Shown: positions 8,006-14,836 of the stretch, piece after piece
How the letters are laid out: the number at the start of each line of letters is the position of its first letter
Position numbering within the stretch: position 1 is the first letter of the stretch
Source: Chitinivibrionia bacterium
GTDB taxonomy: Bacteria; Krumholzibacteriota; Krumholzibacteriia; WVZY01
Length of the DNA: 20,674 bases
Assembly (NCBI GenBank): GCA_016208665.1
Contig: JACQXT010000155.1
Location: 1 to 20,674 of the forward strand
Direction of reading: 5' to 3'
Notes under the pieces: generated by a model
What the model was told of the DNA's origin: nothing
What the model saw: only the letters and a program-made list of their open reading frames with translations
Databases searched by the model: none
Translations under genes and position numbers: made by a program

Positions 8006-8775
8006 AACATGAACCGGTGGAACGAATCGTCAAGGAGGTCGAGGATCTGTTCGGCGCGGCGGAAGAAGGGCTGTCCGATATTCTGCTCAAGGAACTTCTC
8101 CTCAACGTGCTGAAACTCAAGAGCGACCGCCTCGACACGCTCGATCTCAAAATACTGAACCGGTCGCTGCGCGAGCTCCGCTACGCCTTCAAGGTGTTCA
8201 AGCCCTACCGGCATATCCGCAAAGTCTCCATTTTCGGGTCGGCGCGCACGCCGGAAGACGACCCCTGCTACGAAATGGCCGTGTCGCTGGCGAAGATGCT
8301 GGCCGATTCAGGTTTCATGGTGATCACGGGGGCCGCCGACGGCATCATGAAGGCCGGGAACGAGGGTGCGGGAAGCGACAAGAGCTTCGGCGTCAACATA
8401 CACCTGCCGTCGGAGCAGAGCCCGAACGAATTCATCATCGACGATCCCAAACTCGTCACGTTCAAGTATTTCTTCACGCGCAAGCTCCTTTTCGTCATGG
8501 AATCCAACGCCGTCGCCCTCTTCCCGGGCGGGTTCGGCACTCACGACGAAGGATTCGAGACGCTCACGCTCTTGCAGACCGGCAAGGCCTCGCCTCGCCC
8601 CATGCTCCTCATGGATCTGCCGGGCGGAGGCTACTGGGAAGCGTGGGACCGGTTCGTCAAGGATCAACTGTTGGCGCGCAAGTTGATCTCGCCGGACGAT
8701 TGCTCGCTCTATATGATCTCGCATTCGCCCGAAGAGGCCGTGCGGGAAACCTGCTCGCACGGGGGGCGATCGTGA
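8002..8775 (+). CDS. LOG-family (TIGR00730-type) Rossmann nucleotide-binding protein, C-terminus lost by frame change
   Basis: LOG proteins cleave nucleoside 5'-monophosphates to base and ribose 5-phosphate (cytokinin-activating or PpnN-like). The signature PGGFGTHDE is present at residues 175-183, and the substrate loop GAADGIMKAGNEGA at 110-123. A helical N-terminal extension of about 70 residues precedes the Rossmann core, as in the longer (roughly 340-residue) bacterial subfamily. GGAG lies eight bases before the ATG. This product stops at 257 residues. After EEAVRE the frame reads a few unrelated residues and ends, while the expected C-terminal block continues in another frame (see 8772-8924). 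The catalytic core is complete, so activity might survive. It is either a real truncation or a sequence error. Confidence 0.85.
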   Translation: MKHEPVERIVKEVEDLFGAAEEGLSDILLKELLLNVLKLKSDRLDTLDLKILNRSLRELRYAFKVFKPYRHIRKVSIFGSARTPEDDPCYEMAVSLAKMLADSGFMVITGAADGIMKAGNEGAGSDKSFGVNIHLPSEQSPNEFIIDDPKLVTFKYFFTRKLLFVMESNAVALFPGGFGTHDEGFETLTLLQTGKASPRPMLLMDLPGGGYWEAWDRFVKDQLLARKLISPDDCSLYMISHSPEEAVRETCSHGGRS

Positions 8776-8924
8776 AGAGCTCCCCTCTGGCGCAGGAGGC
8801 GAACGAACCGGAACTCGCCGACAAACCCCGGCTCGCGCTTGCGTACAATCACAAGAGCATGGGACGGCTCACACAGCTTATCAGACGGATTAACGAACTG
8901 GGTGCGGGGGGAATGAAAGGGTAG
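8772..8924 (+). CDS. displaced C-terminal segment of the LOG-family protein
   Basis: A 50-codon frame from GTG 8772, whose GTGA overlaps the stop of the preceding gene; a G-run lies about five bases upstream. The residues PLAQEANEPELAD, then KPRLALAYNH and GRLTQLIRRINEL, match what I recall of the C-terminal tail of long LOG-family proteins (a PLPEEANEP-like motif, then a GRLRQLI-like helix). The same frame is open upstream, reading NLLARGAIVKSS from about 8748, which also fits the family. I therefore read it as the 3' remnant of the same gene. Whether it is translated separately by coupling is unknown. Confidence 0.55.
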   Translation: MKSSPLAQEANEPELADKPRLALAYNHKSMGRLTQLIRRINELGAGGMKG

Positions 8925-8931
8925 GTCTTGG

Positions 8932-8953
8932 GGACCGCGGAGAGCCGCGGACC
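8932..8953. terminator. GC-rich hairpin between convergent genes
   Basis: CCGCGG (8935-8940), loop AGAG, CCGCGG (8945-8950), with two further G-C pairs outside an A-A mismatch. It fills the 30-base gap between the LOG remnant and the minus-strand regulator gene. No T-tract follows on either strand, so it may slow or separate convergent transcription rather than act as a classic intrinsic terminator. Confidence 0.35.
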
Positions 8954-8954
8954 G

Positions 8955-9503
8955 CTATTCGAGCAGGTTTATCAATTCCTCGATCCGCTCGGCGATGAGC
9001 CTGATATCCGACCTGAGGTAGTAGAGCTGCCGCCTCAACTTGTCGATATCCGACTGTTTCTTGATGCGTTCGTCGGGGAAGAGAAGGCTGTAGGATTCGC
9101 CTGCGGCCTCGCTCCCGAACCGCTTGATCTCCTCCTCGAGGAAGAACAGCATAGCGGGGCCGAAGTCGAGCGGTGTCAGTTTGCCGGCCCGGACGTGGTG
9201 CCTCAGCGACGCTTCGGAAATGCGGAGCGATTCCGCGGCTTCCTTGATCGGGACGACACGCTTGATGCCGTCGGGCAGGCGGGAGCGGTTGACGATGACC
9301 CAGCGCTTGTTGGGGAATTGGTACGCGCCCGATATCCTGCCGGTACGCAGGAGTTCCCTCAGATGCTTCTCGCGAGATTTCCCCTTGTCCAGGAGGCCGG
9401 CAGCGGCCAGCCAATCAGCCGCTTCCAGGACGGAAACGCCGTCGCGTTTCATGGACACGAGCCTCTTGTCGAGCACGGCGTTGATCGCCTTTATATCCAC
9501 CAT
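8955..9503 (-). CDS. putative DNA-binding protein with two excisionase-like segments and a coiled coil
   Basis: I do not recognise this 182-residue protein as a named family. Residues 82-130 form a MerR/excisionase-type winged helix: VPIKEAAESLRISEASLRHH (84-103) followed by VRAGKLTP and a hydrophobic wing. Residues 21-76 look like a second, divergent copy: VSVLEAADWLAAAGL, then LRELLRTGRISGAYQFPNKR and WVIVNRSRL, again a helix-turn-helix then a 'recognition and wing' pattern. The C-terminus (about 143-182: DERIKKQSDIDKLRRQL and later RIEELINLLE) is charged and heptad-like, probably a coiled-coil dimerisation segment. The ATG at 9503 lacks a clear ribosome site. The gene is monocistronic, between a convergent neighbour and a palindrome plus terminator, which suits an autoregulated transcription factor. 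Confidence 0.7.
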   Translation of the reverse strand: MVDIKAINAVLDKRLVSMKRDGVSVLEAADWLAAAGLLDKGKSREKHLRELLRTGRISGAYQFPNKRWVIVNRSRLPDGIKRVVPIKEAAESLRISEASLRHHVRAGKLTPLDFGPAMLFFLEEEIKRFGSEAAGESYSLLFPDERIKKQSDIDKLRRQLYYLRSDIRLIAERIEELINLLE

Positions 9504-9567
9504 AGGATAAGGATGTTCGATTTCCGCCGATGATTCAAGTATTTTCTTTGCAACGAATTAAAAAGAT

Positions 9568-9586
9568 CAGGACGGCGGCCGTCCTG
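9568..9586. promoter_or_regulatory. 19-bp palindrome upstream of the regulator gene
   Basis: CAGGACGGC G GCCGTCCTG is a perfect inverted repeat with nine-base arms. It lies 64 bases upstream of the 9503 start codon, in the only gap ahead of that gene, so it could be an operator for the encoded DNA-binding protein. No T-run follows on either side that would make it a terminator. A shorter GC hairpin (GCCGCC TC GGCGGC) follows at about 9599-9612. Confidence 0.35.
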
Positions 9587-9614
9587 CTGGAGGGCCCGCC
9601 GCCTCGGCGGCATG

Positions 9615-9646
9615 AAAAAATCCCTTCCGAGCGGAAGGGATTTTTT
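9615..9646. terminator. bidirectional rho-independent terminator
   Basis: A-tract 9615-9620, stem TCCCTTCC (9621-9628), loop GAGC, stem GGAAGGGA (9633-9640), T-tract 9641-9646. The structure is symmetrical, so on the minus strand it ends the cytochrome operon 34 bases after the octaheme stop codon, and it would also stop plus-strand read-through into that operon. Confidence 0.9.
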
Positions 9647-9680
9647 ACGAAAAGACGCGGCGCCGTAAATTCCGTACGGA

Positions 9681-10844
9681 TCATTCGAGACGTGAGGCAA
9701 TTTGTTGCACGGTCGCCGAACCGTGTATGAATCCGGCTGCGGCGGCAAGATCCTGGACCGTTTCGGACGGATGGCATCGTTTGCAGGTGTATTCGAGTGT
9801 GAGGTAGCCGTTCGCTTTCGTTCCGTCGGGAGTGAACATGGCCGCGGCCGCATTCGTGTTTATCCGCCACAGGTGGGTGTGAACGTCTCCGGTAAAGGTT
9901 GCCAAGTTGCCTGTCGCCGACTTGCCTGCCATCGGCATGTGGCAGTCGATGCATGCTACGCTCGCGTTGTAATGTTCGATGATCGAGTTTTTAAAAGAAT
10001 CAGTCTCCTTGAGGTGGCAATTTTCGCACCGCAGCCTGATTGCCGCCGTGCGTTCGGGATTGAACGGATGCAGCCCTTTGTGAGGATCGTGGCATGACAC
10101 GCATTGCAAGCCGCTGTGCTTTGTTGTGAACATTTCATTCCACTGTTCATGGTGTTGTATGAAGCCGGCTTTTGCCGGAATTTCATAAACAACGCCGCGG
10201 ATATGGCATTTCCCGCACAATGCATTGGAACGGTCTACGGTCAAGGCGACGTTGTATGGATCGTCCACATGGGCGCCGCCTGCTCCGTGGCATTCTTCGC
10301 ACTGGATGCCGTTGAACTCCCAGGTGCCGATCAAGCCGGGCTTTCCCTCCTGATTGCCGACGTTCTTGTAACCGGTCATGTGGCACGGGCCGCAGTTGTA
10401 GTCGATGAATCCCGGCTGATCGGTTTCATACTTGACGAATTCGTGCCCGAGAGGATTGCCGGGCCGCATGTTCATCTGGGTTTGGGGGCCGGTGTACACT
10501 CTCCCCTCGTTGTTGATGTACCGCGCTTTCCACCAGAAACCGCCGATCACCTTGTCGACACCGCTCCAACCTCCGGGGATTGCGGGCGCCACCAGGACTG
10601 TGGAAAACGGATAGTAGCCTGCCTGCTGGGCGTCTTCCGCTTCATTCAACTTGTAGGGATGGCCCGTTTTCACGAAGCTGGCATGAATTGCGGAGTGGCA
10701 CGCTTGGCAGGCGTCGCTGCCGACATAGAACACCTCGTTCGGAGTGACGATCTGGGTGATGTCATTGGTTACTTTTCGCTCGCATCCTGCGGCGAACACC
10801 GCCGCGGTCAGGCCTACGGCGATACACTTGAGTGCGGCTTTCAT
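9681..10844 (-). CDS. octaheme c-type cytochrome lipoprotein
   Basis: A 387-residue protein with a lipoprotein signal: hydrophobic stretch then AVFAAGC, giving Cys21 as the lipidated residue. Eight CXXCH heme sites are seen at residues 46-50, 151-155, 182-186, 210-214, 248-252, 273-277, 298-302 and 354-358. Additional His residues (for example HDPHKGLHP) could be axial ligands. A heme-free stretch of about 100 residues (51-150) separates the first site from the rest, as in cytochrome c554-like multiheme proteins. As the last gene of a decaheme-barrel operon it is the likely outer-membrane or surface partner that passes electrons onward, a role analogous to MtrC or OmcB though not obviously homologous. 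A periplasmic-facing lipoprotein cannot be excluded. AAGGAGG lies seven bases before the ATG, and the gap from the barrel gene is 45 bases. Confidence 0.9.
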   Translation of the reverse strand: MKAALKCIAVGLTAAVFAAGCERKVTNDITQIVTPNEVFYVGSDACQACHSAIHASFVKTGHPYKLNEAEDAQQAGYYPFSTVLVAPAIPGGWSGVDKVIGGFWWKARYINNEGRVYTGPQTQMNMRPGNPLGHEFVKYETDQPGFIDYNCGPCHMTGYKNVGNQEGKPGLIGTWEFNGIQCEECHGAGGAHVDDPYNVALTVDRSNALCGKCHIRGVVYEIPAKAGFIQHHEQWNEMFTTKHSGLQCVSCHDPHKGLHPFNPERTAAIRLRCENCHLKETDSFKNSIIEHYNASVACIDCHMPMAGKSATGNLATFTGDVHTHLWRINTNAAAAMFTPDGTKANGYLTLEYTCKRCHPSETVQDLAAAAGFIHGSATVQQIASRLE

Positions 10845-10889
10845 GCAACAACCTCCTTGTGCGGTGATAAAGCATCGTACGGGTGCACA

Positions 10890-12452
10890 TTACAGTGAGA
10901 AGTCTCTTGCAAGACTTACCTCCAATATATTGCCGGTGTAGAAACGATCGATCGCCAGAAAATCGTCGTAATTGTACGCCGTATAATCAGCATCGAAATA
11001 GTATCCGTTCCGGAACGAATACGTCGCCCCGAGATTCAACGCAATTTTCTCGATATCGAGATCTCTCCGGCTCCGATAGTAGGTGCCCCCGGCTCGCACT
11101 CCCACGCCCCGGTACGGTGCGGGCGTGATGGTGCCGGTCACCATGTTGTCGGAGAATTCGAAGTTGGTCGACCGGTTCTCGTACTCGCCCAGGTAGTACG
11201 CGTACGTAACAGCGAGCGAGCCGAGTTTCTTCGTATCGAGGCGCCATGTTGTGGAAATCGAGCGGTAGTCGACGGTGCTGCCGATATCCTTGTTCTCCTT
11301 GCGGCGGCCCTGGTACTGAACGGAAACATCGCCCAGCATTCCGCCGTCGGCGGTCACCGACACGCGGTAGCGGATGTAGTCTTCGTCTCCGATAAGCGTG
11401 GATCCGGTCACGATGTCCTTGTCGCGGGTCGAGGCGAGCGCCCTGAGGAACACTCTGTTCGCATGGCTGTACCAGCCGTTGAAGAGAAAGCCGTTCGATT
11501 CGCTTCGGTCGGCGAGATCGTCGGCGATGCGGTTCTCGTATCCGATGCGCAGCCCGCCGCGGCGGTTCCAAGTCTTGCCGACGGCCACCGTATTCAACAC
11601 GTTGTCCGTTTCTATGCCGTTTCCCTCGTGCAGCGTGCGCGCGAAGACGAAGCGGTAGTCCGCGCTGAATTGCAGCGGCAGATGGATCCTCGTCGCCGCC
11701 CAACCCTGGTTCGTTTTCAGCTCGCTTCGATACGCGTAGAGTTTGTCGAGGCGGTAGTCGTACCCTCCGGATAGAACCGCGCGTTCGAATCCGGGAATCG
11801 CAGCCGTCGCGCTGGCTCGGAAGACGTTCGCATCGCGGTCGGACGGCTTGTTTACCCGGTCGTCGAACTCGGATGCGCGGTACTCGAGCCTGAGGCTGCT
11901 CTGCTTATAGAATCCCTGCGCCCCGATGGAGTACGACTGGTTGGTGTAGTCGCTGCGCACAACGGCCGCGTCGGAGGGCTGCTCGAATACCACCAGATCA
12001 TCTCCGTGTTTGTCGGTGTAGTCGAATCCGCCGAACAGCTTCAGGTATCGCGACGGCGATATCGTCATGGTTCCGCCCGCGGATTCGCGTTCGGTGAAAT
12101 ACGTTTCGGCTGAATCGTACACGCGCCGGTACCGGTTGTCGCGGAGCGAGACGGAAAAGAGATCGGCTTTGGAGCTTGATACGGCGAGATTCCGGTTGTT
12201 GAGCGAAATCCTTCTCAGATCGGCGTTGAACATCACGCCGTTGTCCATGAAGTATTTGAAGTCTTCGAGGGATATGGCCAGAGGATCATCGATGTTGAAC
12301 GATTCCTGATTGACCGAGAGGTTTCCTTCCTGGTCGATGTATACATAGCCGATCTTGAACCGGCCACCGCCTTCGTCGGCCGCGGCCGGATGCGCCGCAC
12401 ACAGCGCTATTGCTGCAAGCAGGGTACAGAATCCATGTCGTACGGTATGCAT
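10890..12452 (-). CDS. MtrB/PioB-like outer-membrane beta-barrel (porin-cytochrome conduit)
   Basis: A 520-residue protein: signal peptide ending near HPAAA (residue 25), then a long run of alternating polar/hydrophobic strands rich in Tyr and Arg, ending in VSLARDFSL as a last barrel strand. The N-terminal part, with DLRRISLNNRNLAVS and DNRYRRVYD, has the strand-turn style I associate with decaheme-associated barrels. In MtrAB complexes the barrel sheathes the decaheme cytochrome so that electrons cross the outer membrane. Gene order supports that: decaheme upstream, heme lipoprotein downstream. It is short compared with Shewanella MtrB (about 700 residues) and has no N-terminal CXXC that I can see. 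The frame is open to 12713, but ATG 12452 has GGAGG six to seven bases ahead and begins a signal peptide. It starts 11 bases after the decaheme stop codon. Confidence 0.8.
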   Translation of the reverse strand: MHTVRHGFCTLLAAIALCAAHPAAADEGGGRFKIGYVYIDQEGNLSVNQESFNIDDPLAISLEDFKYFMDNGVMFNADLRRISLNNRNLAVSSSKADLFSVSLRDNRYRRVYDSAETYFTERESAGGTMTISPSRYLKLFGGFDYTDKHGDDLVVFEQPSDAAVVRSDYTNQSYSIGAQGFYKQSSLRLEYRASEFDDRVNKPSDRDANVFRASATAAIPGFERAVLSGGYDYRLDKLYAYRSELKTNQGWAATRIHLPLQFSADYRFVFARTLHEGNGIETDNVLNTVAVGKTWNRRGGLRIGYENRIADDLADRSESNGFLFNGWYSHANRVFLRALASTRDKDIVTGSTLIGDEDYIRYRVSVTADGGMLGDVSVQYQGRRKENKDIGSTVDYRSISTTWRLDTKKLGSLAVTYAYYLGEYENRSTNFEFSDNMVTGTITPAPYRGVGVRAGGTYYRSRRDLDIEKIALNLGATYSFRNGYYFDADYTAYNYDDFLAIDRFYTGNILEVSLARDFSL

Positions 12453-12463
12453 CGCGGTCCTCC

Positions 12464-13402
12464 CTACCTGGTCAGGCTGTGGCATCCGGCGTTGAAGCAA
12501 TCGCCGGAGAACTTGGCCGGCAGATCGGGATCGAGGTAGAAGCTGCTTACGAACGATCCGTGGGTATCCTTGTGGCACTGCTGGCAGGCGTATTTCGCCC
12601 AAATCCCGCCGTGTGCAGTCATGTGGCCTGCGGGATAGTGGCACTGCATGCAGAGGCGGTTGCCCGGCTGTTTCAGGAGCCTGTCGTTCTCGCTGCCATG
12701 GGGTTCGTGGCATTCGACGCAGCCGCTGCCTTCCAGAGAATACGCGTTTAGGGCTTCATGTTCGTACAAGTGCGGGGCGGCTTGATCGACGTGGCATTCG
12801 CGGCAGGGACCGGATAGATCATAGGCTATGTTCTGATCCGCGCGCTTCGCTAACCGATGGCAGCTCAGACAGGTAATATTTTGCTGCAGCACGGGATGAT
12901 TCGAAACTTTCTTGAAATCCATCCGCGTCTTTTCGTGGCAGCGCAAGCAGAATTCGGCCTGCTGGTCCAGCAACAGGGCTTTGCCTCCTCCGTGCACCCG
13001 ATGGCAGTCGGCGCAGTTCAATTGCAACGATGAATGGGCTTCGAATCCGTAATCATCCATGCGATCATGACCCGCGTGGCACCGAGTGCATGCCGCAATC
13101 GCATCCCGGCCGGCGAGCACGGCGGGATTCGTTATATTTTCCTTCGACGGATCGTCGATATGCGCATCGCCGCTCCCGTGACAGCTCGTGCAGCCGATCT
13201 CGATCTCTGGATTTTCAATCTGCGAACTCAGGCGATGGGGAGTGGGAGCAAGCGAACGGTCGGCGTTCTCGTGACACGTGAGGCATGTGCCGTCGTCGAC
13301 GGGTTCAACGGTATGAGCGGGGCGAGGAGGCGAAAGAGAAATAAGGAAAGTTGCTGCTATTACAATGCGGCAATAGCCAAGCCGCAATCTGGAGAACTCC
13401 AT
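12464..13402 (-). CDS. MtrA/DmsE-like decaheme c-type cytochrome
   Basis: A 312-residue secreted cytochrome. A basic start and hydrophobic segment (RIVIAATFLISLSPP) form the signal peptide. Ten CXXCH sites lie at residues 40, 71, 105, 130, 152, 178, 200, 228, 251 and 273 (first Cys), spaced 20-34 residues apart as in MtrA/DmsE decaheme proteins, which form a heme wire through the outer membrane. An eleventh, atypical CX4CH (CFNAGCH, 302-308) ends the protein. The motif CTSCHGSGDAHIDDP is typical of the family. First gene of the - operon: a promoter with TTGACA lies at 13439-13466, and a G-rich ribosome site (AAGGGGGGTGA) sits just before the ATG. MtrA itself is similar in length (about 330 residues). 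Confidence 0.88.
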   Translation of the reverse strand: MEFSRLRLGYCRIVIAATFLISLSPPRPAHTVEPVDDGTCLTCHENADRSLAPTPHRLSSQIENPEIEIGCTSCHGSGDAHIDDPSKENITNPAVLAGRDAIAACTRCHAGHDRMDDYGFEAHSSLQLNCADCHRVHGGGKALLLDQQAEFCLRCHEKTRMDFKKVSNHPVLQQNITCLSCHRLAKRADQNIAYDLSGPCRECHVDQAAPHLYEHEALNAYSLEGSGCVECHEPHGSENDRLLKQPGNRLCMQCHYPAGHMTAHGGIWAKYACQQCHKDTHGSFVSSFYLDPDLPAKFSGDCFNAGCHSLTR

Positions 13403-13438
13403 TGATCACCCCCCTTATCGTTTAGGAATTACCGCATG

Positions 13439-13466
13439 AGTTTACAGCGTCTGCAAGAATTGTCAA
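13439..13466 (-). promoter_or_regulatory. sigma70-type promoter for the porin-cytochrome operon
   Basis: Read on the minus strand, a perfect TTGACA (13466-13461) is followed by 16 bases and TAAACT (13444-13439, four of six consensus bases). The start would be near 13432, giving a leader of about 30 bases to the ATG at 13402. Confidence 0.65.
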
Positions 13467-13477
13467 TGGACATTTTG

Positions 13478-13491
13478 AGTCTTAAGAGACT
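13478..13491. promoter_or_regulatory. inverted repeat upstream of the cytochrome promoter
   Basis: AGTCT TAAG AGACT, a five-base-arm inverted repeat. Its centre is about 52 bases upstream of the predicted cytochrome transcription start, a typical position for an activator site. No factor can be named. Confidence 0.3.
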
Positions 13492-13509
13492 AATAGTGTA
13501 ATGTTGCTA

Positions 13510-13528
13510 TAGTTAAGATTAATAACTA
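13510..13528. promoter_or_regulatory. inverted repeat in the divergent control region
   Basis: TAGTTA, seven bases, TAACTA: perfect six-base arms. It sits midway in the 298-base divergent gap (13403-13700), which is much more AT-rich than the flanking genes. It may serve either direction. The part of the gap from 13602 to 13687 holds nothing I can identify. Confidence 0.3.
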
Positions 13529-13569
13529 GATCGCAACAACCGGGTCCGCGCCACACGAAAATTTCTCTT

Positions 13570-13601
13570 AAAAAAAAAGGGCTTTTATACTATATTATAC
13601 T
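13570..13601 (+). promoter_or_regulatory. candidate promoter region for the HMG-CoA synthase operon
   Basis: A run of nine A bases (13570-13578) precedes two TATACT hexamers (13586-13591 and 13596-13601) and an overlapping TATATT (13591-13596). The -10 matches are good, but no convincing -35 hexamer is present at the right distance. An A-tract-assisted or activator-dependent promoter is therefore the likely reading. Confidence 0.4.
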
Positions 13602-13700
13602 GATATCGCTATTGTGGGTGCGGGGCGCAGAAGTGCTGTGTCCGCTTGCAGTATGCCCGCCTGAAAACACGCAGATAACACGGCTCCTAAGGAGGCATAA

Positions 13701-14750
13701 ATGGAAGGCATTGTGGGATATGGAGCGTACGTTCCGCGCAACCGGATCAAGGTCGAGGAGATCGCGAAAGTCTGGGGAGCGGACGCGCCGAGCTATAAAC
13801 GCGGCCTGATGCTTGAGGAGAAATCGGTGCCCTCGCCCGATCAGGATGTCATCACCATGTCGGTCGAGGCTGCCAGGCGCGCCGTTCTCAGGGCCGGGAT
13901 CAATCCGAAAGATATCGGCGCGATCTACGTCGGTTCCGAGTCCCACCCCTACGCGGTGAAGCCGAGCGGCACGGTGGTCGCCGAGGCTATCGGTGCGACA
14001 CCAGACATACACTGCGCCGACTTCGAGTTTGCATGCAAGGCGGGATCCGAAGGCATGTTCGTTGCGTTCGGCCTCGTGCGCGCGGGCCTCATCAAGTACG
14101 GCCTGGGCATCGGCGCGGATACGTCGCAGGGCGCTCCCGGAGACGCGCTGGAATACTCCGCATCGGCGGGCGCCGCGGCCTACATTTTCGGCAAAGACGA
14201 CGTGATCGCGACCGTCGACGCGTCGTATTCATACATGACGGACACGCCCGACTTCTGGCGGCGCGAGTATCAGTTCTATCCGCGCCACGGCGGGCGGTTC
14301 ACGGGCGAGCCGGCTTATTTCAAACACGTCCTGGGCGCGGCGCGCGGCATCCTCGAGCAGACCGGCCTGACGCCGAAAGATTTCAAGTACGTCACCTTCC
14401 ACCAGCCGAACGGCAAGTTCCCGCTTCGCGCAGGCGCCATGCTGGGATTCGAGAAGGCGAAGATCGAGCAGGGATGGCTGGTGCCGAAGCTGGGGAACAC
14501 GTACTCGGGCGCATCCCCGCTGGGGCTCTCCGCCATTCTCGACGTCGCGAAGCCCGGCGACAGGATTCTCATGGTGTCCTACGGGTCGGGCGCGGGGAGC
14601 GACGCCTTCGTGTTCACCGCTACGAAGCGTCTGGCGGACGTACAGAACATGACCTTCAAGACCTGGGACATGCTCAACAACCACAAGCGCTACCTCGAGT
14701 ACGGCGAGTACGCGAAGTTCCGGGGCAAGATCAACAAGATACAGGATTGA
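13701..14750 (+). CDS. archaeal-type hydroxymethylglutaryl-CoA synthase
   Basis: A 349-residue thiolase-fold enzyme that condenses acetyl-CoA with acetoacetyl-CoA to HMG-CoA, or runs the reverse. The fold starts [16 protein letters not shown]. The catalytic Glu falls in [14 protein letters not shown] (Glu80), the acyl-accepting Cys in [11 protein letters not shown] (Cys112) and the His in [11 protein letters not shown] (His234). The C-terminus has [10 protein letters not shown]. Length and motifs match the short archaeal synthase rather than the longer eukaryotic or Gram-positive type. In methanogens this enzyme forms a channelling complex with an acetoacetyl-CoA thiolase and a DUF35 protein; both those genes follow here in the same order. 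TAAGGAGG five bases before the ATG is a near-perfect ribosome site, so expression is probably strong. Confidence 0.9.
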   Translation: MEGIVGYGAYVPRNRIKVEEIAKVWGADAPSYKRGLMLEEKSVPSPDQDVITMSVEAARRAVLRAGINPKDIGAIYVGSESHPYAVKPSGTVVAEAIGATPDIHCADFEFACKAGSEGMFVAFGLVRAGLIKYGLGIGADTSQGAPGDALEYSASAGAAAYIFGKDDVIATVDASYSYMTDTPDFWRREYQFYPRHGGRFTGEPAYFKHVLGAARGILEQTGLTPKDFKYVTFHQPNGKFPLRAGAMLGFEKAKIEQGWLVPKLGNTYSGASPLGLSAILDVAKPGDRILMVSYGSGAGSDAFVFTATKRLADVQNMTFKTWDMLNNHKRYLEYGEYAKFRGKINKIQD

Positions 14751-14836
14751 CGGCGGGCGCATCGTGCGTGCGGCCGCTTCCATATACCGAAGAACCGAGA
14801 TATGAAACATACACGGACAATACAGGAGGAACTCTG

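Noticed and set aside
9568..9612. Palindrome and GC hairpin as terminators
   Set aside because: No T-tract follows on either strand, and a proper terminator lies next to them at 9615-9646.
12453..12713. Upstream extension of the barrel gene frame into the decaheme gene
   Set aside because: The extension reads as nonsense over the decaheme coding region. ATG 12452 has a strong ribosome site and opens a signal peptide.
14033..14836. Upstream extension of the thiolase frame
   Set aside because: It overlaps the HMG-CoA synthase gene, and family similarity begins only at [10 protein letters not shown].
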